Shown in pieces: positions 44,510 to 60,100 of a stretch of DNA of 64,000 nucleotides; position 1 is the first letter of the stretch; each line of letters starts with the position of its first letter. The notes below the pieces were generated by a model that was not told the DNA's origin, ran no database searches, and was given only the letters and a program-made list of their open reading frames with translations. The translations under genes were made by a program, and so were the position numbers. The stretch comes from Streptomyces sp. NRRL S-244 (GTDB lineage: Bacteria > Actinomycetota > Actinomycetes > Streptomycetales > Streptomycetaceae): the NCBI RefSeq assembly GCF_000717915.1, contig NZ_JOCX01000012.1, positions 1 to 64,000 on the forward strand. The letters run 5' to 3'.

Positions 44510-45331
44510 TTACGCCTTCTGGAAGCCCGCGTCCTGGAGGATCTTCTGCGCCTCGGGGGTGCTCAGCCAGGCCACGAACGCGGCGGCGGCCTCGGCGTTC
44601 TTGGACGCCTTGAGGGTGGCGGCCGGGTAGGAGGCCACGGCGTTCTCGGCGTCCGGGATGTCCACGACGGAGACCTTGTCACCGGACTTGAGGGTGTCGG
44701 TCTTGTAGACGAGGCCGGCGTCGGCCTCGCCGAGCTCGACCTTGCTCAGCACGGCGCGCACGTTGGGCTCCTGGGAGACCGGCTTCACCTCGATCTTCTG
44801 GGCGTCGAGGATCTGCTTGCTGTAGCGGCCGACCGGGACCTCGGGCGCGGCGAGCACGACCTTGATCTTGGTGTCGGCCAGGTCCTTGAGCTCGTCGACC
44901 TTGAACGGGTTGCCCTTGCCGGCCGCGATGACCAGGCGGTTCTTGGCGATGACCGTCGGGTCGTTGGTCTCGGCCTTCAGCCCGTCCATCGTCTTGGTGT
45001 CGGCGGTGACCAGTGCGTCGGCCGGGGCGCCCTGCTTCACCTGGGCGGCGAGCTCCTGGGAGCCGGCGAAGGAGAAGGTGACCTTCGTGCCGGGGTGCGC
45101 CTTCTCGTACGCGGCACCCGCGGTCTTGAAGACGTCGGTGAGGGAGGACGCGGCGAGGACGGTGAGGTTCGCGGCCTTGGGCTCGGCGGAGGCGGAGGCG
45201 TTGGCCGAGGGGGAGGCCGCGGCGCCGGAGTCCTTCTTGTCGCTGCTGCCGCAGGCGGCCAGCGCGGGGACGAGGAGGGCGGCGGTCAGCGCGGCGGTGA
45301 AGGCGCTGCGGCGGTTCAGGATCGGGGACAT
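44510..45331 (-). CDS. modA: Molybdate-binding lipoprotein
   Basis: The 273-residue protein is a periplasmic-type solute-binding protein of the ModA family. It has a signal peptide with RR and the lipobox LAACGSS (cysteine about residue 27), so it is membrane-tethered. Sequence landmarks are LTVLAASSLTDVFKTAGAAY (the SS oxyanion-binding motif), FSFAGSQELAAQVKQGAPAD, PVGRYSKQIL and VLSKVELGEADAGLVYKTD. It lies upstream of the ModBC fusion on the same strand and downstream of the HTH-TOBE regulator gene, forming one locus. Molybdate or tungstate is the ligand. Confidence 0.93.
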   Translation of the reverse strand: MSPILNRRSAFTAALTAALLVPALAACGSSDKKDSGAAASPSANASASAEPKAANLTVLAASSLTDVFKTAGAAYEKAHPGTKVTFSFAGSQELAAQVKQGAPADALVTADTKTMDGLKAETNDPTVIAKNRLVIAAGKGNPFKVDELKDLADTKIKVVLAAPEVPVGRYSKQILDAQKIEVKPVSQEPNVRAVLSKVELGEADAGLVYKTDTLKSGDKVSVVDIPDAENAVASYPAATLKASKNAEAAAAFVAWLSTPEAQKILQDAGFQKA

Positions 45332-45443
45332 GAGCTGGTGCTCCTCGGTCGGGTCGGCGGCCGGCCTGGTGCCGGTTCCGCGTGGTGGTGACCCGCGCCG
45401 GTGATGGGCGGAGCGGGTGGGAACGTGCGCTGGTGCTGGAGGG

Positions 45444-45839
45444 TCAGGTGCGGTCGATGTGCACGCTGGTGGACTTCACGCGGGCGGTGGCCTGCATGCC
45501 GACCTCCAGGCCGAGCTCCTCGACGGCCTCACGGGTGAGCAGGGAGACCAGGCGGTGGGGACCTGCCTGGATCTCGACCTGGGCGGCCACGTCTCCGAGC
45601 TTGACGGCGGTGACGATGCCGGGGAACGCGTTGCGGGCCGAGGTGTACGGCTCCTCGTCCTCGGTGTGGGCGCCCTGGCCCACTGCCACGGAGAAGGCGG
45701 CCAGGTCGCGGCCGTCGATCAGTCGCCGGCCGGCGTCGTCGCGGTGGGTCGCGACACGGCCGGCGTCGGCCCAGCGGCGGGCGGTGTCCGGGCTGACGCC
45801 CAGCAGGCGCGCCGCCTGTCCGATGGTGTAGGACTGCAT
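45444..45839 (-). CDS. Molybdate-responsive regulator with HTH and TOBE (Mop) domains
   Basis: The 131-residue protein has an N-terminal MerR/excisionase-like helix-turn-helix (SYTIGQAARLLGVSPDTARR then WADAGRV) and a C-terminal Mop/TOBE domain (NAFPGIVTAVKLGDVAAQVEI, SLLTREAVEELGLEVGMQAT, partial) of the molybdopterin-binding type. It is next to modA-modBC. It looks like a compact, non-canonical counterpart of ModE: an HTH plus one molybdate-binding module, probably dimerising or oligomerising through Mop. Two palindromes beside its promoter are candidate operators for autoregulation. Confidence 0.88.
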   Translation of the reverse strand: MQSYTIGQAARLLGVSPDTARRWADAGRVATHRDDAGRRLIDGRDLAAFSVAVGQGAHTEDEEPYTSARNAFPGIVTAVKLGDVAAQVEIQAGPHRLVSLLTREAVEELGLEVGMQATARVKSTSVHIDRT

Positions 45840-45852
45840 GAGCGACAAGGTA

Positions 45853-45866
45853 GGGGCACGTGTCCC
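45853..45866. promoter_or_regulatory. Near-palindrome GGGGCACGTGTCCC
   Basis: A 14-bp dyad with one G-T mismatch, centred about 20 bp upstream of the start (45839) of the molybdate regulator. The site is in the right place to block its promoter. No consensus is claimed. Confidence 0.4.
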
Positions 45867-45894
45867 GCATTTGCAATTCTCTTGGGCTGATACA

Positions 45895-45910
45895 CATGGC
45901 AGATGCCATG
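45895..45910. promoter_or_regulatory. Palindrome CATGGCAGATGCCATG
   Basis: Perfect 7-bp arms around GA, about 56 bp upstream of the molybdate regulator and 64 bp upstream of the divergent S4 gene (start 45974). Perfect symmetry and location make it the best candidate operator of the locus. Confidence 0.5.
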
Positions 45911-45973
45911 CCTCTTGGCAATTCCGCCAATATGCATTCCGCTTGGGGCGGGCCGGCTGGCTAAAGTTCCGGC

Positions 45974-46393
45974 ATGGCTGATGAAGCAACGGGAACGGGC
46001 GCGGGAACGGGAACCACGGGAACCACGGGATCCGCCCGGGTGGACGCCTGGATCTGGTCGGTCCGCCTGACGAAGACCCGCTCGGTCGCGGCGACCGCCT
46101 GCCGGGCGGGCCATGTGAAAGTCAACGGGGAGCGCGCGAAGCCGGCGCAGGCGGTGCGCGCGGGGGACGAGGTACGGCTGTTCCACGCGGGGCGCGAGCG
46201 CATCGTCGTGGTGAAGCGGCCGGTGACGAAGCGGGTGGGTGCTCCGGTGGCCGCGGAATGCTTCGTCGACAACAGCCCGCCGGCGCCGACGCGCATCGAG
46301 GCCGAGGTGGTCGGCGTCCGCGACCGCGGCACCGGCCGCCCCACAAAGCGGGACCGCCGGGAAATCGAATCCCTCCGCGGCCGCGCCCACTGA
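45974..46393 (+). CDS. S4 domain RNA-binding protein (Hsp15-like)
   Basis: The 139-residue protein has a short Gly/Thr leader, then an S4 RNA-binding domain (VDAWIWSVRLTKTRSVAATA, then CRAGHVKVNGERAKPAQAVRAGDEV in part) as in heat-shock protein Hsp15, which binds the large ribosomal subunit carrying a stalled peptidyl-tRNA. A basic C-terminal tail (GRPTKRDRREIESLRGRAH) fits RNA binding. It is divergent from the molybdate regulator. Confidence 0.88.
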   Translation: MADEATGTGAGTGTTGTTGSARVDAWIWSVRLTKTRSVAATACRAGHVKVNGERAKPAQAVRAGDEVRLFHAGRERIVVVKRPVTKRVGAPVAAECFVDNSPPAPTRIEAEVVGVRDRGTGRPTKRDRREIESLRGRAH

Positions 46394-46425
46394 CGGGATT
46401 TTGACGACAGGACCTCGATCCCGGA

Positions 46426-46463
46426 CCGGGCCGGCGCGATCCGAAGGGGACGCCCCGGCCCGG
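46426..46463. terminator. Hairpin between the S4 gene and dhaM
   Basis: A 9-bp perfect stem (CCGGGCCGG with CCGGCCCGG) and 20-nt loop lies in the 75-bp spacer between two convergent genes, so it could end both transcripts. There is no U-run, as is usual in high-GC actinomycetes. Confidence 0.45.
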
Positions 46464-46468
46464 CCCCG

Positions 46469-46873
46469 TCAGACCTTGCGGTACGTGTAGGCCTCCTCGG
46501 CCGCCGCCGCCACCGCGTCCAAGGGGGCGCCCGCCGAGGCTGCCACCACCGCGGCCACCGCTCCCTCCAGGAACGGGGCGTCCAGCAGCCGGGACCGCGG
46601 CGGGAGCTCGTCCTCCGCCAGCAGCGCCTTCACCGTCAGCACCGAGCTGCCCAGGTCCGCCAGCAGCGCGACCCCCGCGCCCCGGTCCACCTCGTGCGCG
46701 GCCGCGGCGATGCGGTCCGCGTCCGTACCCAGGCCGCCGTCCGCGGTGCCGCCCGCCGCGGCCACCGGGACGACGGGGCCGCCCGCCGCCAGGCCCCGCG
46801 CCAGATCCGCCACGGACTGCGCGACCACCGCGCTGTGCGACACCAGGACGATGCCGACCGACGGCCCGCTCAT
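46469..46873 (-). CDS. dhaM: Dihydroxyacetone kinase phosphotransfer subunit
   Basis: The 134-residue protein is an EIIA-Man type domain: SVGIVLVSHSAVVAQSVADL with the phospho-accepting H13, GTDADRIAAAA and ADLGSSVLTVKALL. It takes phosphate from the PTS and passes it to DhaL-bound ADP. It is a minimal form; no HPr or EI domains follow, unlike the multidomain enterobacterial DhaM. Start overlaps the dhaL stop (ATGA), so it is coupled. Confidence 0.9.
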   Translation of the reverse strand: MSGPSVGIVLVSHSAVVAQSVADLARGLAAGGPVVPVAAAGGTADGGLGTDADRIAAAAHEVDRGAGVALLADLGSSVLTVKALLAEDELPPRSRLLDAPFLEGAVAAVVAASAGAPLDAVAAAAEEAYTYRKV

Positions 46874-47472
46874 ACGGCGTCCGCCGCATCCGCGAGAGCC
46901 CCCAGCAGCAGGGCCGACGAGGTCGCCCCGGGGTCCTGGTGGCCGATGCTCCGCTCACCGAGGTAGCTCGCCCGCCCCTTGCGGGCCAGCATCGGCACCG
47001 TCGCCCGCGCCCCGTTCTCCGCCGCGACCGCGGCCGCCCGGTACGAGGTGCTGAGCTCCGCCACCCCCGGCACCAGCGCGTCCAGCATCGTCTTGTCGCC
47101 CGGCGCCGCCCCGCCGAGCTGCGCCACCGCGCCCACCCCCGCGTACAGAGCCTTGCGCAGTGCCTCGTCGGAGACCTCGGCGGCCTCCCCGAGCTCCTTG
47201 CCCGTCCGCCGCAGCAGCGTCCCGTACAGCGGGCCCGACGCCCCGCCGACCGTCGAGATCAGCGTCCGCCCCGCCAGCACCAGCACCGCCCCCGGACTCG
47301 CGGCGGGATCCGCCGCCAGGGCCGCCCGTACCGCCGTGAAGCCGCGCAGCAGATTGCTCCCGTGGTCGGCGTCCCCGATGGGGGAGTCGAGCTCGGTCAG
47401 CCGGTCCGCCTCGCGCTCCACCGCGGCCCCGGCGGCCGTCATCCAGCGCCGGAAGAATTCCGCGTCACGCAA
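46870..47472 (-). CDS. dhaL: Dihydroxyacetone kinase subunit DhaL
   Basis: The 200-residue protein is the ADP-binding subunit, all-helical, with the metal and nucleotide motif ELDSPIGDADHGSNLLRGFT, GGASGPLYGTLL and a C-terminal GRASYLGERSIGHQDPGATS (conserved aspartate). It is placed between dhaK and dhaM in the usual K-L-M order. The gap to dhaK is 54 bp. Together the three subunits phosphorylate dihydroxyacetone with PTS phosphate. Confidence 0.93.
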   Translation of the reverse strand: MRDAEFFRRWMTAAGAAVEREADRLTELDSPIGDADHGSNLLRGFTAVRAALAADPAASPGAVLVLAGRTLISTVGGASGPLYGTLLRRTGKELGEAAEVSDEALRKALYAGVGAVAQLGGAAPGDKTMLDALVPGVAELSTSYRAAAVAAENGARATVPMLARKGRASYLGERSIGHQDPGATSSALLLGALADAADAV

Positions 47473-47526
47473 TTCCGTCTCCTCACCGTGTCCGCATTCC
47501 TGTCCACGCCGTGTCTGCCCAGCTTC

Positions 47527-48531
47527 TCAGCAGCCCCACCGCAGGGCCGGGGTCCGCACGGGCGCGTCCCACAACCGCAGCAGTTCCTCGTCCGCGCGGC
47601 ACAGCGTCACCGAACACCCCGCCATGTCGAGGGACGTGACGTAGTTTCCGACCAGCGTCCGCGCCACCGGCACTGCGCGCTCCGCGAGCACCCGCGCCAT
47701 CTCCGCGTGGAACCCGTACAGCTCCAGCAGCGGCGTCGCCCCCATGCCGTTGACCAGCGCCAGTACCGGCCCGTCCGCCGGAGCCACCTCCCCGAGCTCC
47801 TCCAGTACGGCCCCCACCGCGACCTCCGCGATCTCCCGGGCCGGCATCATGGCCCGCCGCTCGCGGCCCGGCTCGCCGTGGATGCCGATCCCCAACTCCA
47901 GCTCCCCGTCGGGCAGGTCGAACGTCGGACTGCCCTTCGCCGGTGTCGTGCACGCGCTGAGCGCCACCCCGAAGCTCCGCGAGGACGCGTTGACCCGCCG
48001 GGCGAGCTCCGCGACCCGCTCCAGCGGGGCGCCCTCCTCGGCGGCCGCGCCGGCGATCTTCTCGACGAACAGCGTGGCCCCGGTGCCGCGCCGCCCCGCC
48101 GTGTACAGGCTGTCGGTGACGGCCACGTCGTCATTGACCAGCACGCGCTCCACCCGCAGGCCGTCCTCCTCGGCGAGTTCGGCGGCCATCTCGAAGTTCA
48201 GCACGTCCCCGGTGTAGTTCTTGACGACGAACAGCACCCCCTGCCCGGAGTCCACGGCAGCCGCCGCCCGCAGCACCTGGTCGGGCACCGGGGAGGTGAA
48301 CACCTCTCCGGGGCACGCGGCCGACAGCATCCCGTATCCCACGAACCCGGCGTGCAGCGGCTCGTGCCCCGACCCGCCCCCGGACACCAGCCCGACCCGC
48401 CCCCCGGCCCGCGCGTCCCGCCGTACGACGACCCGCCGCTCCACGTCGACCTCCAGATCGGGATGCGCGGCCGCCATCCCCCGCAGCGCATCGGCGACGA
48501 CGGTTTCGGGACTGTTGATCAGCATCCTCAT
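47527..48531 (-). CDS. dhaK: Dihydroxyacetone kinase subunit DhaK
   Basis: The 334-residue protein is the substrate-binding subunit. Landmarks are VSGGGSGHEPLHAGFVGYGM, VLFVVKNYTGDVLNFEMAAE, TGATLFVEKIAGAAAEEG and GIGIHGEPG, whose His (about residue 217) forms the hemiaminal with dihydroxyacetone. ATG 48531 was chosen over 48537 because it gives MRMLINSPETVVADALRG, the family start, and has GGGAG at proper distance. It is the first gene of dhaKLM. A small unexplained reading frame (48528-48815) ends on its start codon. Confidence 0.93.
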   Translation of the reverse strand: MRMLINSPETVVADALRGMAAAHPDLEVDVERRVVVRRDARAGGRVGLVSGGGSGHEPLHAGFVGYGMLSAACPGEVFTSPVPDQVLRAAAAVDSGQGVLFVVKNYTGDVLNFEMAAELAEEDGLRVERVLVNDDVAVTDSLYTAGRRGTGATLFVEKIAGAAAEEGAPLERVAELARRVNASSRSFGVALSACTTPAKGSPTFDLPDGELELGIGIHGEPGRERRAMMPAREIAEVAVGAVLEELGEVAPADGPVLALVNGMGATPLLELYGFHAEMARVLAERAVPVARTLVGNYVTSLDMAGCSVTLCRADEELLRLWDAPVRTPALRWGC

Positions 48532-48815
48532 GAGCATCTCCCGGTGACGTTGAAAGGTGACTCTCCGAGCAGTGTTCTTGCAGGACCCACTGCCGGCTTC
48601 GGTGACGCCCGGTCAGGCAGCACGCCGACTGCGCGCCACTCACTTCGACGGTAGGGGAGCCCACCCCGCAGCGACGGGCAGACGGGGTCTCGGGCGTGGC
48701 GCAGGGCGCGGACCGCCCGGTCGGCGACGGGCTGGGCAGGTCGGGTATCGCCGGCCGCGGTGGAGGCCTCCGCCCAGCCGGTCAGCGCTGTCGCGATCTC
48801 GACCGGGACGCTCAC
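48528..48815 (-). CDS. Possible small ORF or gene remnant between the MFS gene and dhaK
   Basis: A 95-codon frame starts at a GTG that overlaps the MFS stop (GTGA) and ends in a TGA that overlaps the dhaK start (ATGA). Codons 1-50 show strong GC bias at third positions (VEIATALTGWAEASTAAGD, VADRAVRALRHARDP), typical of streptomycete coding sequence; after that the bias fades. I recognise no family. It could be a real coupled small protein, or the 5' end of a broken gene marking the edge of the NRPS cluster, with the tail running by chance to dhaK. Without this frame, 48532-48811 is a 280-bp spacer. Confidence 0.35.
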   Translation of the reverse strand: MSVPVEIATALTGWAEASTAAGDTRPAQPVADRAVRALRHARDPVCPSLRGGLPYRRSEWRAVGVLPDRASPKPAVGPARTLLGESPFNVTGRCS

Positions 48816-50088
48816 AGGGCGACCCCGTCCCCCTCCCTGGCCGGCTCCGGGACCGTCGGGAGGTCCTGCCCGGCGCGGAGCGGGCCCGTCAGGAGGAGCA
48901 GCGCGCACAGTGCGTTGCCGCCGTAGAGGAGCCACAGGGCGTCGCGTTCGCCGAGGAGGGTGCCGAGGGCGCCGCCGAGGAGGCTGCCGACGGGGATCGT
49001 CCCGTACATCACGAAGCGGATGGTGGAGCCGACCCGGCCCAGCATGTCCGGCGGGCAGTACGCCTGCCGGAAGCTCACGATGATGACGTTCCCGGCGACC
49101 ACCCCGGTCATCAGGCAGAACTCCCCGACCAGGAAGGCCAGCAGCCCCACCCCGTCCGTGGTGAGCGGGATCAGCAGCCCGAACGGGCCCCCGCAGAAGG
49201 CGCACAGCAGGACCGCCCGGGCCGTCCCGAACCGGCGGGCCAGGCGCGGCGAGACCACCGCGCCCAGGACCCCGCCCAGCCCGGCCAGCGCGATCAGGAC
49301 ACCGATCAGCGCGCCCGGCGCGCCCACCGTCCGGCTCAGGAAGAGGATCGACAGGGACTGCGCCCCGCCCAGGAACAGGTTCATCGCAGCGTCGCACAGC
49401 AGGATCGTCCGCAGGAACGGGTCCCGCGCGAGGAAGGCCACGCCCGCGCGGATCTCCCCGGCCAACGACCGCTCCGCGGCGGCCCGTTCCTCACCGCCCG
49501 GCGGGCCCTCCGGGGTCCGGATCCGCAGCAGCAGCGCCGCCGAGACCAGGAAGCTCAGCCCGTCGGCGAGGAAACCGGCCGCCGCGCTCCCGGCCTGGGC
49601 CAGCGCCCCGCCCGCCGCCGGTGCGACGACCTCCGCGACCGATTCGCTGGTCTGGAGCCGGGCGTTGCCGTCGGCGAGCTCCTCGAGCGGCAGCACGGTC
49701 GGCAGGTACGCGCTGTAGGCGGCCCGGAAGAACACGTCGGCGGTACCCGCCAGGACGGCCACCAGCAGCAGTTGAGCGGTCGTCAGGAGATCCAGCCAGA
49801 CCGTCGCGGTCAGCGACAGCATCAGCACTGCCGACACCGCGTTGCACACGATCATCACCGGCCGGCGGCGCATCCGGTCGGTCCACGCCCCCACGGGCAG
49901 CCCGAACAGGAGCCACGGCACCCAGGCCGCGGCGCCCAGCACCCCCATGGTGAAGGGCCCCGCGTCCAGCGTGTCCACCGCGATCAGCGGCAGCAGCACC
50001 CGGGTGGCCGAGCTCCCGAACTGGCTCACGGACTCCCCCGCCCACAGCAGCCGGAAGTCCCGGCGGCGCAGCGCGCCCCGACCGGCGC

Positions 50089-50092
<4 letters not shown>
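48812..50092 (-). CDS. MFS exporter of the NRPS cluster (EntS-like)
   Basis: The 426-residue protein has about 12 membrane segments and the DHA3/EntS-like start [20 protein letters not shown] with the loop [15 protein letters not shown]. Members export siderophores, macrolides or peptides. Its GTG start overlaps the NRPS B stop (GTGA, 50089-50092), so it is translated with the synthetase and most likely exports its product. It is the last cluster gene before dhaK. Confidence 0.88.
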
Positions 50093-57162
<7,070 letters not shown>

Positions 57163-57170
<8 letters not shown>

Positions 57171-60100
57171 CGGCGGCGCGGCGGAGCGTGGGACGGGCCT
57201 TCGGCGCGTCGGTGAGCAGGGCGGCGGTGCGGGCCGGGGTCGGGTGCTGGAAGAGCTGGCGGATCTTCAGCTCCCGGCCGAGTTCGGCCCGGATCCGGCT
57301 GATCAGCCGGGTGACGAGCAGGGAGTGGCCGCCCAGGGCGAAGAAGTTGTCGTCCGGGCCGACCTCGTCCCGGTCGAGGACCTCGGCATACAGGGCGCGG
57401 ACGCGGTCCTCGGTGCTGCCGCCCGGGTCCGCGGCCGGCTCCGGCGCGGCGGGGGCGGCCGCGGCCGTGCGCGGGGCCGGGCCGTCGACCGAGCCGACGG
57501 CCCGCTCCGGGGCGGCCGCGAGACCGCGCAGCACCAGGGCCAGGTCCGCCGCCAGCCGCTCGGCGCTCGCGTGGTCGAACAGCTCGGTGGCGTAGGTGAG
57601 TTCCCCGGTGAGGCCCAGCGGGGTGCCGTCGGCGGCGCGCTGCTCCCCGAGGTCCACGCCGAGGTCGAACTTGGACACCGCCCACTCGACGGGGTGCGGC
57701 TGGGCCGTGAGGCCCGTCAGGCGGGGCAGGGCGGGCGGCTCGTTCTGGACCTGGAGCAGCACCTGGAAGAGGGGGTGCCGGGCGAGGGACCGCTCCGGGT
57801 TCACCCCCAGCACGACCCGCTCGAAGGGCACGTCCTGGTGGGCGTACGCGGCGAGGTCGCTCTCCCGGACCCGGGCGAGGAGGTCCGTGAAGGCCGGGTC
57901 TCCGGAGAGGTCGGTGCGCAGGACGAGCGTGTTGACGAAGAAGCCGACGAGGTCGTCGAGCGCCTCGTCCGTGCGTCCCGCGACGCTCCTTGGCCCAGAA
58001 GTCGAGCTGACGGGTGATCAGCGCGTCCGGGTCGCCCTCCGCGCCGAGCACGGACCGCTGCCAGACGGTGTGGTCCCGGTACTGCACGGGCAGCGGCTCG
58101 AAGGCGGGCTCCCCGCCCGCCAGGCGGGCGGCGTAGGCGGTGGCCAGGTCGGCCAGGAGCGGCCCCCACGACCAGCCGTCGGTGGCGATGTGGTGCACCA
58201 CCAGCACGAGCACCCACTCTTCCCGCCCCAGCTCCAGCAGCCGGGCCCGCAGCGGCAGTTCGGCCGAGATGTCGAAGCAGTGGCCCGTCACCTCCCGTAC
58301 CGCGTCCGCGACGGCACCGGCCTCCGCGACGGCGAGGACCTCCAGCGGCACGTCGGCCGCCGCACCCTCCAGCAGCCGGATCACCGGCTCGCCCCCGCAC
58401 TCGTCGAAGACGGTCCGCAGCACCTCGTGCCGGGCCACCACGTCGCCGAGCGCCGCACGCAGCGCCGGCGCGTCCAGCGGACCCGTCAGCCGGTAGGCGA
58501 AGGGCACGTTGTGGTGGCCGGACGGGCCCTCCGCCTGGTGCGCGAACCACAGCCGGTGCTGCGCCGAGGACAGCGGCGCGCCCTGCCCGGGCTCCGCACG
58601 GCGCAGCGGCGGCCGCGCCCGGTCGGCGCTCCCGGCCAGCTCCGCGAGGGCGGCCACGGTCTGCGCGCGGAAGACGTCGCGCAGCGGCAGCTCGACCCCG
58701 AGGGCCGTACGGATCCGGCTGACCAGCCGGGTCGCCAGCAGTGAGTGGCCGCCCAGGTCGAAGAAGCCCGCGTCGGCGGCGACCGCGTCGAGGCCGAGCA
58801 CCTCGGCGAAGAGCCCCGCCAGGATCTCCTCCCGGGGGGTACGGGGGGCACGTCCGCCGGAAGCGGGCAGCGCGGGCTCGGGCAGGGCCCGGTAGTCCAC
58901 CTTGCCGTTGGGGGTCAGCGGCAGCGCGTCCAGGACCAGGACGTACGAGGGCAGCATGTAATCCGGCAGCAGCCGCTCCAGACGGCGCCGTACCGAGGGC
59001 CCGGAGACCTCCCCGACCACGTACCCGGCCAGCCGCTTCTCGCCGTCCGCGGCGGCCCGTACGGCGACCACGGCCTGGCGGACGCCCGGGCAGGCGGCCA
59101 GCGCGGCCTCGACCTCGCCGGGCTCCACGCGGAAGCCGCGGACCTTCACCTGCTCGTCGGCCCGGCCGAGGAACTCCAGCAGTCCGTCGGCCCGCCACCG
59201 GGCGAGGTCGCCGGTGCGGTACATGCGCGTCCCGGGCGCGTCGCCGAACGGGTCGGCGACGAACCGCTCCGCGGTGGCCGCGGGCCGTCGGTGGTAGCCG
59301 CGCGCCACTCCGGCACCGGCCAGGTACAGCTCGCCCGGGGTGCCCGGCGGCACCAGCCGCATCCGCCCGTCCAGCACGTACGCACGGGTGCCGTCCAGGG
59401 GGCGGCCGATCGGCACCGGGCCGTCGGCGTCCGCGGCGCCGGTGATCAGGTGGCTGGTCGCGCACAGGGTCGCCTCGGTGGGCCCGTACAGGTGGCGGAC
59501 CACGGTGTCCGGGCAGGCGGCCAGCACGGCGCGGACCGCGGCGGGGCTGACGACGTCGCCGCCGGTCAGCACCTCGCGGACGCCGGCCAGCAGGCCGGGG
59601 TCCTCCTCGGCGACCACGCGGAACAGACCGGCCGTCAGGTGCACGGCGGTGATGCCCGCCCCGCGGATCAGGGCGCCCAGCCCGGCGACCGTCGGCTCGC
59701 CCTCGGGGGCGACGACGACCTGCCAGCCCGACAGCAGCGCCACCCACAGCTCGTAGTCGGCGATGTCGAAGGCGTGCGGCGCGTGGAACAGGACGCGCTC
59801 GGCGCCCCGGGTGTGCCAGCCCCGGTCGGCCACGAGGTCCAGGACGTCCCGGTGGGTGACGGCGACGCCCTTGGGCTCGCCGGTCGAGCCCGAGGTGTGC
59901 ATCAGGTAGGCGAGCTGCCCGGGCGGGCACGGCGCGGGGGTGAACCCCCCGCCGTCCGCGAGAGCGCCGGGCGCCTCCGCCGCGCCGGCCGGGACCGTCC
60001 GCACGCCCTCCGGGGCGAGCCCGGCGTGGGTCTCGTCGACCAGCAGCACGGAGCAGCCCGCGGCGTCCAGGATCCGCCGGGTGCGTGCGGCGGGCTGGCC

